Shown: piece after piece, positions 33,250 through 39,829 of the stretch | Layout of the letters: the number at the start of each line of letters is the position of its first letter | Position numbering within the stretch: position 1 is the first letter of the stretch | Assembly (NCBI RefSeq): GCF_014164585.1 | Contig: NZ_JACJFM010000035.1 | Coordinates: forward strand, 1-50,314 | Origin: Oceanospirillum sediminis | GTDB taxonomy: Bacteria > Pseudomonadota > Gammaproteobacteria > Pseudomonadales > Halomonadaceae | DNA length: 50,314 bases | Reading direction: 5' to 3' | The notes under the pieces: model-generated | Seen by the model: the letters and a program-made list of their open reading frames with translations, nothing else | The model's database searches: none | Told to the model about the DNA's origin: nothing | Program-made: the position numbers and the translations under genes

Positions 33250-34713
33250 TCAGTTACTCAAACGTTTGAATTCTTCCATAGCAAGCTGGCGACTTTTTTT
33301 CAGATCGGTCATAGGTTCAGGATATAAAATAGCGCCAATATCAGGCTTTATACGTTTTTTGGCGGGTAAATCAGCCAGCTCTGGCAGGAAAGTTGCGATA
33401 AATTTACCTTCAGCATCAAAGCGTTCAGCCTGACGATACGGACTGAGTAAACGAAAATACGGTACAGCATCAGTTCCTGTTGACGCAGCCCATTGCCAGC
33501 CTCCATTGTTAGATGCCAGATCGGCATCAATCAGGTGCTGCATAAACCAGTATTCGCCTTCTCTCCAGTCGATCAGTAAATACTTACTCAGAAATACAGC
33601 GACCAGCATTCTCAGACGGTTATGCATCCAGCCGGTCTGTATAAGTTGTCGCATAGCGGCATCAACCAGTGGAAAACCGGTCTTGCCTTGTTGCCAGCGC
33701 TTGAGATCATTCGGAGCATGACGCCAGCGAATGGCGCGGGTTTCAGGCTTGAAAGGCTGTCTTTTGCACAGATCAGGATAGAGCACCAGTAAATGACGGT
33801 AAAACTCCCGCCAGAGTAGTTCATCACACCAGCAGCTTGCGGCCTGCTGATATTGAGGATCTACTGCTTGCACCTGACGGGCAGCCAGCCAGCAGCTTCT
33901 GACAGACAGTTTGCCACAGGCCAGCGCTGCGGATAGCTTACTGGTGCCTGTTTGATCTGCCGGATAATCCCGTGCCGTGTCATATTGCTGAATACCTTCA
34001 GTACAAAAGCGGTCCAGTGTTTGCAGAAGTTGTTGTTCTGATGCAGGCCATTGCTGTTGAATCTGATCCGCTGAATGACTTTCCGGTTGCCAGAGTGGCC
34101 ATTCGCTGGCATTCAGTTCAATGAAAGGCTGTTGTTGGGATAAATTTACTGTGGCATCAGGCCAGGTTGTGACCGGGTGAGATTCCAGCCAGTTCAGGCA
34201 TTGTTTTCTGAAGGCAGAGTAAACCCGATAAGGAGTACCATCTTTCTTCAGTAGCTGGCCCATCGGGATCAGGCTCTGGTCGTTAAAAAAGTGGCACTTA
34301 ATTCCTATTGCTCCGGCGCTGGCAATAAGCTGTGCATCACGGTGCCTTTCATTTAACTCTGGTTCTTCACAGGCCAGTATCTGAGAGATCGATAATACCT
34401 GACACAGTTTTAGCAAATAATGGATCTGTCCGGCAAAATCAGATACATCCAGCGTCAGCAGAGGGATGTTACGAGACTTCAGGGTTTGTTGCAGATCCAG
34501 TACACAGCGTTCAGTATAACGTTGCTTGTTGCTTCCCCAGTCATGCTGCTGCCATTGTTTTTCCGGCCGCATGAAGCAGGCGATAACTTCTGCAGGCTGC
34601 CCGTTATCGGATGGCTGGCAGGCCGAGAACAGGGCGGGATTATCATGTATCCGAAGGTCAGAACGAAACCATACCAGGCGTCTTTCCGGCTGAATTATCT
34701 GATCCGTATTCAT
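33250..34713 (-). CDS. phrB: Deoxyribodipyrimidine photo-lyase PhrB
   Basis: This DNA-repair flavoenzyme splits UV-induced cyclobutane pyrimidine dimers using light. The 487-residue protein has the N-terminal antenna-binding domain (RLVWFRSDLRIHDNPAL, about residues 12-28; ELNERHRDAQ near 125) and the C-terminal FAD domain. The latter shows GTSKLSAALACGKLS, CDELLWREFYRHLL, TGFPLVDAAMRQLIQTGWMH, NRLRMLVAVFLSKYLLIDWR (each a fragment of the conserved core) and the WQWAASTGTDAVPYFR end block. It is last in a minus-strand group after the MerR regulator (10 nt gap) and the DUF523-DUF1722 gene, comparable to ybgA-phr in E. coli. Confidence 0.95.
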   Translation of the reverse strand: MNTDQIIQPERRLVWFRSDLRIHDNPALFSACQPSDNGQPAEVIACFMRPEKQWQQHDWGSNKQRYTERCVLDLQQTLKSRNIPLLTLDVSDFAGQIHYLLKLCQVLSISQILACEEPELNERHRDAQLIASAGAIGIKCHFFNDQSLIPMGQLLKKDGTPYRVYSAFRKQCLNWLESHPVTTWPDATVNLSQQQPFIELNASEWPLWQPESHSADQIQQQWPASEQQLLQTLDRFCTEGIQQYDTARDYPADQTGTSKLSAALACGKLSVRSCWLAARQVQAVDPQYQQAASCWCDELLWREFYRHLLVLYPDLCKRQPFKPETRAIRWRHAPNDLKRWQQGKTGFPLVDAAMRQLIQTGWMHNRLRMLVAVFLSKYLLIDWREGEYWFMQHLIDADLASNNGGWQWAASTGTDAVPYFRLLSPYRQAERFDAEGKFIATFLPELADLPAKKRIKPDIGAILYPEPMTDLKKSRQLAMEEFKRLSN

Positions 34714-34723
34714 AGTTGGCTGC

Positions 34724-35644
34724 TTATTCCTGAGATATAAAATTCAGTTCAGACCATGACGTACATGCCTGCCATGGCATTGAATCCCCCTGATGCAATA
34801 CACAGGCTGCGCCGGAAAGATACAGAGGGCTTTTGAGACTGTTCAGCATCTGATGCTCACTTTTACTGAATTCAGGAAGCTTCTCCCGGGTGAACAATAC
34901 GATGCCCGTCAGATTTTTTTGCTCTTCCAGCAGATGCAGGAATGACCATTCCGGCAGGCTATCGAGCATAAGTACCGGAATATTCAGGTCGGCACAGGTC
35001 AGAGCGGTCAGACATAACTCCGGGTCCATAGTTTGTCCGGGGACCGGCGCCAGTAACCAGACCGGGCGTGTTGCTGAGGGCATGTTTCTATGGCTCAGAC
35101 GGATTCCTGTACGGTTTCTTAGCCAGGCATAAAATTGTATCCGGATCAGTTGCTGATACTCTCCGGCGCGATAGATGAAATCGAGTAAGGGAGGCCAGAA
35201 AAACTGATTCAGCATCTGTACGGGATAGATCGCTGTTAACTGATTCAGTTGCTGGTCAAAGCGGGTGATCAGTCCCTGACTGAGCCAATCTGCTGACTGG
35301 CTGACTAATCCTGACCATTCCGGCATTTCTGTATCGGTCACAGCAAAGTCTGTACCGGATGATGTTGTCTGATTGTCCAGCAGAGCTTTGACCTGGCTGA
35401 CAGCGACTCCCCTTTCCAGCCACTCTTTGATCCTGAATATACGCCTGAGATCGTCTTCCCTGTACATTCTGTGCCCCTTGGCGGTTCGTTCCGGCTGAAT
35501 CAGTCCATAACGGCGTTCCCATGCCCGCAGAGTAACAGGGTTGATACCTGTCTGTTCAGCAATCAGCCGTATTGGAAATAGCCGTTTTTCCTGTGTTTCC
35601 GGGGATGTGCTCTGATTCCCGGATGTATGCATCAATGTCGCCAT
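34724..35644 (-). CDS. MerR-family regulator, class II LitR-like (no cobalamin ligand)
   Basis: The 306-residue protein has a MerR DNA-binding domain (LIAEQTGINPVTLRAWERRY, with GLIQPERTAKGHRMYREDDL, about residues 27-66). It is followed by the helical-bundle and Rossmann-like architecture of CarH/LitR/BluR regulators. In CarH the cobalamin-binding segment contains a G-D-x-H-x-x-G-type motif. The corresponding stretch here reads APVPGQTMDPELCL, so the ligand His is absent and adenosylcobalamin sensing is unlikely. It lies between a TudS/YbgA-like gene and phrB. Two TGTACA-N12-TGTACA-type sites occur upstream. I infer control of photolyase and neighbours in response to light or photo-oxidative stress; the sensor partner is unknown. 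Confidence 0.85.
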   Translation of the reverse strand: MATLMHTSGNQSTSPETQEKRLFPIRLIAEQTGINPVTLRAWERRYGLIQPERTAKGHRMYREDDLRRIFRIKEWLERGVAVSQVKALLDNQTTSSGTDFAVTDTEMPEWSGLVSQSADWLSQGLITRFDQQLNQLTAIYPVQMLNQFFWPPLLDFIYRAGEYQQLIRIQFYAWLRNRTGIRLSHRNMPSATRPVWLLAPVPGQTMDPELCLTALTCADLNIPVLMLDSLPEWSFLHLLEEQKNLTGIVLFTREKLPEFSKSEHQMLNSLKSPLYLSGAACVLHQGDSMPWQACTSWSELNFISQE

Positions 35645-35674
35645 AAAAGCCTGCCTGTCTCTACTTTTTTCTAT

Positions 35675-36658
35675 CTATCGCTGTTCTTCACCTGTCATCG
35701 CCAGGGCTTCCGGGTATGGAAACAGATAACGATAGTTACCGGCATAGTCACAGCCATGAACTTCAAAAAGATGCCGCATCAGTACCAGAGGTGCGATCAG
35801 AGGAATCTGTCCGGTGCGATACTGATCAATCGTATCCCTGAGGTGCTGACGCTCTTTACTGCTCAGTGATTTTTTAAGATACCCCTGCAGGTGCATCAGG
35901 GCGTTAGTGTGATTTTTACGGCTGGCTGGCTGCTTCAGTATGGCCATCATTCTGGGCAGATATTCTTCTGCTTTTTCAGCGATATTCTCTTTGTTGACGC
36001 CAGCCAGCCAGGCTCCGATATCACGGTAAGCCTGCTGGTTATGGGCCATTAATAAAGGCTTGTACTGGGTATGGAACTCAATCAGTTTACCCGGAGTGAT
36101 ACCCTCTCTTTTCATAACCTGCCAGCTGCTATAGGCGAAAACCCGGGTGAGAAAACTTTCCCGTAATACCGGATCATTCAGGCGACCACTTTCTTCGGTT
36201 GGCAAAGCCGGATAGGTTTCCATGATCGCTTCTGCAAAGACACCACTTTTCCGAACATCCGCCAGATGACCATTAAGCCGATACACTTTGACTCTTTCCA
36301 TACCGCAGCTGGGTGATTTGCCGAGAAAAATATAGCCACAGAGATGATCCAGCTTTGGAACGGTTTCCTGTGTAAAAGATTCCAGAACTTCGGTGTAATC
36401 ATCATCACTGCGAGTGCCCCTCACCCGGATGCCTTCAGCTTCTCTGTCAACCAGTCTGATGGGTTCTCTTGGAATCCCCAGGCCTGCTCCGGCTTCTGGG
36501 CATACAGGGACGTACTTGACGTATTTTCCCAGAGTGTCTGTGCAGAAACGGGACTTCTTGTGCCCCCCATCAAAACGAACCTCGCTGCCCAGAAGGCACT
36601 GACTGATACCTATACGAATCTCATTTTCCGGGAATAGCAATGAACTCAGATCAGACAT
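35675..36658 (-). CDS. DUF523 (TudS-like)-DUF1722 (YbgA-like) fusion protein
   Basis: The 327-residue protein has an N-terminal DUF523 domain (about 1-150) and a C-terminal DUF1722 domain (about 185-320). Three conserved cysteines are visible: ISQCLLGSEVRFDGG, VPVCPEAGAGLGIPREP and GKSPSCGMERVKV. In TudS, a thiouracil desulfidase of the DUF523 family, three such cysteines hold a [4Fe-4S] cluster. The C-terminal domain (FAYSSWQVMKREGITPGKL, quoted as FAYSSWQ and TPGKLIEFH; YKPLLMAHNQ) matches E. coli YbgA, encoded beside phr. AGGAGGTG precedes the ATG at 36658; the longer frame to 36679 is not needed. It is likely first in the transcript with the MerR gene and phrB. It may repair or salvage sulfur-modified or photo-damaged pyrimidines; this is inference. 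Confidence 0.88.
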   Translation of the reverse strand: MSDLSSLLFPENEIRIGISQCLLGSEVRFDGGHKKSRFCTDTLGKYVKYVPVCPEAGAGLGIPREPIRLVDREAEGIRVRGTRSDDDYTEVLESFTQETVPKLDHLCGYIFLGKSPSCGMERVKVYRLNGHLADVRKSGVFAEAIMETYPALPTEESGRLNDPVLRESFLTRVFAYSSWQVMKREGITPGKLIEFHTQYKPLLMAHNQQAYRDIGAWLAGVNKENIAEKAEEYLPRMMAILKQPASRKNHTNALMHLQGYLKKSLSSKERQHLRDTIDQYRTGQIPLIAPLVLMRHLFEVHGCDYAGNYRYLFPYPEALAMTGEEQR

Positions 36659-36734
36659 ACAGCACCTCCTGCCTGTCAACCAGAATCAGTATATGTAACG
36701 ATTTCTGGTCATGTTTAGGTGTAAAATATGTCTT

Positions 36735-36770
36735 AATAATTGTACAAAAAAAACAATTTGTACAATTATT
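36735..36770. promoter_or_regulatory. Perfect LitR-type box: 14-bp inverted repeat with TGTACA-N12-TGTACA
   Basis: A 14-bp arm (36735-36748) and its exact reverse complement (36757-36770) contain TGTACA at 36741-36746 and 36759-36764, separated by exactly 12 nt. As I recall, class II LitR regulators of Pseudomonas putida bind T(G/A)TACA-N12-TGTA(C/T)A. The site lies about 80 nt upstream of the DUF523-merR-phrB group, and the stop codon of the cbiX-like gene lies within it. The same repeat plus T-rich flanks could also act as an A+T-rich terminator. Confidence 0.75.
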
Positions 36771-37152
36771 TTTTGTCTGAAAAGTCCAGATTCGCAATAA
36801 TATTAACCAGTGCGGATTGCATAACAGGGTGCAGACCGACGGGATCATGTAATGTGATTGTCAGATCTGGCCTGACTTTATTCAGCTGTTCGATCTGCGC
36901 TGGGACATCTGTTCTCAGGTGTCTTCCGGCAGCAAAAAACAGTGGCACAATCTCGACATTTTCATAGGTGCCAGGTGCTATTGACCCTATGACACTCTCC
37001 AGTGACGGCTGACACAGCTCCATGTATGCCAGAGCAACCGGGTGTGACTGGGCTCCCGCGATGTTTCGGGTAAGTTGTTCAAATGGCTTTTGCCATTCAG
37101 GGTCACTGCTGCCATGAGCCAGCAGTATCAGAAAAGCTTTTTCAACAGACAT
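36766..37152 (-). CDS. Short CbiX/SirB-like sirohydrochlorin chelatase family protein
   Basis: The 128-residue protein is one half-domain of the chelatase superfamily, the size of the short CbiX of archaea and some bacteria. The metal-binding His is in FLILLAHGSSDPEWQKPF (about residues 7-24) and the second conserved block is VEIVPLFFAAGRHLRTDVP (about 66-84), with the second His. Its substrate could be sirohydrochlorin with Co, Ni or Fe; no other tetrapyrrole gene is nearby. It is read towards the DUF523-merR-phrB group with the LitR-type box between, and divergent from the yfcH-like gene. Confidence 0.85.
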   Translation of the reverse strand: MSVEKAFLILLAHGSSDPEWQKPFEQLTRNIAGAQSHPVALAYMELCQPSLESVIGSIAPGTYENVEIVPLFFAAGRHLRTDVPAQIEQLNKVRPDLTITLHDPVGLHPVMQSALVNIIANLDFSDKK

Positions 37153-37182
37153 AATCGACTTAATAAAACACTACGTAAAAGT

Positions 37183-37206
37183 TATACAAATTAAGATTTA
37201 TGAATA
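37183..37206. promoter_or_regulatory. Second LitR-type box, one mismatch
   Basis: TATACA (37183-37188), exactly 12 nt, then TGAATA (37201-37206). Against T(G/A)TACA-N12-TGTA(C/T)A only one base differs. It lies in the gap between the divergent cbiX-like and yfcH-like genes, 31 nt from the cbiX start. It is weaker evidence than the perfect site but well placed. Confidence 0.5.
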
Positions 37207-37343
37207 ATACTGAAAACTGACACATTATTCTGGTGCAACTTTGTTGCTGTCCTGCTATGCCGACGTTATTCAGTACCCAAAAACCTCAGCGACGTTCCGT
37301 TACGCAGAACTATACTCTCTGATACAGGACAAGGTGGTGAGTT

Positions 37344-38234
37344 ATGAATATTCTGATTACCGGAGCAACAGGCTTTATCGGTAAAGCCTTATGCCATGCT
37401 CTTATTGAACAGGGACACAATTTATACGTGATCAGCCGGAAACCGGATCAGGTTAACCGGATACTGGGTTGTACTGTTATAGCCTCGGCCGATCCGTTTT
37501 GCTGGCTGGATATTCCTATGGATGCTGTGATCAATCTGGCTGGTGCACCGATTGCCGATGCCCGATGGAGTGAACATCGGAAAGAATTGCTGATAAATAG
37601 CCGTATTGGTCCCACCCGTCAGCTGATCAGCTACATTGAGCAGTGTAGCCATAAACCAGAGGTACTGATCAGTGGCTCAGCAATAGGCATTTATGGTGCT
37701 CATGGGGATGATGATGTCAGGGAGGACAGTCACTGCAACGATGATTTTGCACACCGCTTATGTCAGTTATGGGAGGCCGAAGCTATGGCGGCCGAGACAT
37801 ATGGCGTCAGGGTCTGCATACTCAGAACTGGCCTGGTTCTTGGGAGAGATGGCGGTATGCTATCCCGATTGTTAACACCTTTCCGATTAGGGTTAGGGGG
37901 ACATATCGGAAGCGGACTACAGTATATGCCGTGGATTCACAGACAGGACCTGCTGCGCATTATTACTTTCCTGATCGATAGAAAAGATCTGAGTGGCGCT
38001 TTTAATGGCACTGCACCGGTGCCTGTTCGCAATAACACTTTCAGCCGGATACTGGGAGCAGAATTGAAACGCCCTGTCCTGTTACCTGTGCCAGGTATTG
38101 TTCTCAGACTGGCTCTGGGGGAAATGTCACAACTTATGCTCAGAGGCGCAAAAGTTATCCCCTGGCGCCTTCAGGAAAATGGATTTGAGTTTGAGTATTC
38201 AACGCTGCGGCCTGCTTTACAGGAAATTCTGTAA
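37344..38234 (+). CDS. TIGR01777-family NAD(P)-dependent epimerase/dehydratase (YfcH-like)
   Basis: The 296-residue atypical short-chain dehydrogenase has the N-terminal nucleotide-binding motif ILITGATGFIGKALCHAL (about residues 3-20), then DAVINLAGAPIADARWSEHR, the IGIYG catalytic-region motif and RTGLVLGRDGGML. The C-terminal DUF1731-like part (PVRNNTFSRIL; GEMSQLMLRGAKVIP) is typical of YfcH. The substrate is unknown. AAGGTGG precedes the ATG. Homologues are common beside photolyase/MerR light-response genes, and a candidate LitR-type site lies upstream. Confidence 0.88.
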   Translation: MNILITGATGFIGKALCHALIEQGHNLYVISRKPDQVNRILGCTVIASADPFCWLDIPMDAVINLAGAPIADARWSEHRKELLINSRIGPTRQLISYIEQCSHKPEVLISGSAIGIYGAHGDDDVREDSHCNDDFAHRLCQLWEAEAMAAETYGVRVCILRTGLVLGRDGGMLSRLLTPFRLGLGGHIGSGLQYMPWIHRQDLLRIITFLIDRKDLSGAFNGTAPVPVRNNTFSRILGAELKRPVLLPVPGIVLRLALGEMSQLMLRGAKVIPWRLQENGFEFEYSTLRPALQEIL

Positions 38235-38367
38235 AACATTGTAATTCCTGCCCCTGAAGGGCTAACTCTTTATTTGAAAACATACGGTTTTTGTTATCAT
38301 GCAATCGGTGATAAAAGATAAAAAAACAGCACGCTGATCACGGATTCAGTGAATTAAGGGTTTCTGA

Positions 38368-39750
38368 ATGTCTCAAGAGACGGTCGAATATCAGACAAAT
38401 CAGACAGATGAGTATGTTAATCATCTGGCCACGGTGGAAGAATCCCACCCGACAACGGCAGTAGAAGATATCTATAATGACCAGGGGGTTCTGCTGCTGA
38501 GCAAGGGTTCGGTCATTACTAAGCGCGTGGCGAACCTGCTGATTCATCATCAACTGAAGAAGGATCTGGATCAGTCGATTCATGTGTCTGATACTCTGAC
38601 GGTGTTTGATCTGCTGAATCAGATTCTGGAGCTGGTAGAAGGCGAGCAGGAGCTGAAGTTGTTGCATGAGCATCTCAGCTTTGAAGTCACTTTGCGACAA
38701 CAGCTGTTTGATAAACCAATTCCCTCTCAGGTGTTGCAACGTCTGACGGTAATGAAAGAAGTCATGCCTGATGTTTACCAGCGCAGCCTGTTTTCGGCCT
38801 GGCTGGTACCTCTGTTGTGCAAACATCAGGATGTCCCGCAACGAGTGTATTTTTCCGCTTTTTCTGCCGGGCTGGCACATGATATTGGTCTGATGCATAT
38901 TCCGGTTGAAGCCGCGACAGCCAGGCACAGTCTGAACTTTCAGCAATGGCGGGCGCTGAAGACGCATCCTATTGTTGCGCGTATGATTCTGGATGGCCGA
39001 AAAATCTATGATGCGGATGCGCTGGATGCCGTCAGTGATCATCATGAACGTTATGATCGTTCAGGCTATCCTGCGATGAAAGCATCGCATCAGCTGAATC
39101 AGCTGAGTCAGCTGGTAGGTATGGCTGATAAATTGTATGAGCTTTACTTTGATGCTGAGCATGGCAGGAAGACTATACGAGCCTGGATTCCTTTTCTGGA
39201 AGTCAATCTGGGGACGTTCGGTGCTGAAAACACCGAGCTGGTGCTGGGGCTACTGAAAAAGTCTGAAATAACGCAGCATCTGCATGAGCGGGAGTTGCCA
39301 GAGGCTGATACCGGGCAACTGATTAAGCAGAATGGCCAGATCTCTGAATTTTATAAACTGGCTTATCAACTGAATGATATTGCCAGTCAGTACCCGCGTT
39401 CTAAGGTTGCCCGTGGAATTATGGAAATGCAGGTTCAGCTGCGCTGGTTACAGGATTCTGCGGGGTTAGGCTCTGATCATTTACAGGAATGGCTGGAATG
39501 GTGTGAGAAAAACCCGACAGATGGCAGCCAGCAGGAGCTGGTTGAGATATCTGAACTGTTAGGTGATCTGCGCTGGCGTTTCCGAAGATTGTGGCGACTG
39601 GCTGTGGAACTGTTCTGGAGCGATAAAACCCAGGCCAGTCATAAACCTGAACTGAAACAGATATTTGATGGTATGACCCCTCTTCTGCCTTGTCCGGGGC
39701 GTTTTGATCTGGATGCACCAATGGAAGATGAAGAAGAAGCAACATCCTGA
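38368..39750 (+). CDS. Divergent HD-GYP domain protein
   Basis: The 460-residue protein starts with an acidic 30-residue segment and a helical region. A central HD-GYP-like domain (about 130-270) has GLAHDIGLMHIPVEA near residue 168 and DHHERYDRSGYPAM near 223. The HD pair, the HHE and the GYP are kept, but the usual D-G-x-G-Y-P is D-R-S-G-Y-P, and the Lys of HDIGK is Leu. The last 190 residues are Trp-rich and helical with no domain I recognise. It may be a weakened c-di-GMP phosphodiesterase or a binding protein. It stands alone, with a terminator shared with rapA. Confidence 0.75.
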   Translation: MSQETVEYQTNQTDEYVNHLATVEESHPTTAVEDIYNDQGVLLLSKGSVITKRVANLLIHHQLKKDLDQSIHVSDTLTVFDLLNQILELVEGEQELKLLHEHLSFEVTLRQQLFDKPIPSQVLQRLTVMKEVMPDVYQRSLFSAWLVPLLCKHQDVPQRVYFSAFSAGLAHDIGLMHIPVEAATARHSLNFQQWRALKTHPIVARMILDGRKIYDADALDAVSDHHERYDRSGYPAMKASHQLNQLSQLVGMADKLYELYFDAEHGRKTIRAWIPFLEVNLGTFGAENTELVLGLLKKSEITQHLHERELPEADTGQLIKQNGQISEFYKLAYQLNDIASQYPRSKVARGIMEMQVQLRWLQDSAGLGSDHLQEWLEWCEKNPTDGSQQELVEISELLGDLRWRFRRLWRLAVELFWSDKTQASHKPELKQIFDGMTPLLPCPGRFDLDAPMEDEEEATS

Positions 39751-39780
39751 TGATTTGAAACCAGATCTGTCTGAAATGGA

Positions 39781-39810
39781 AAATGCCTGCATCAGAGCAG
39801 GCATTTTTAT
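39781..39810. terminator. Terminator between the HD-GYP-like gene and rapA
   Basis: AAATGCCTGC (39781-39790) pairs with GCAGGCATTT (39797-39806) around a 6-nt loop and runs into Ts. It lies between two converging genes. Confidence 0.85.
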
Positions 39811-39829
39811 TTCCATTCAGCCGTTGTGA

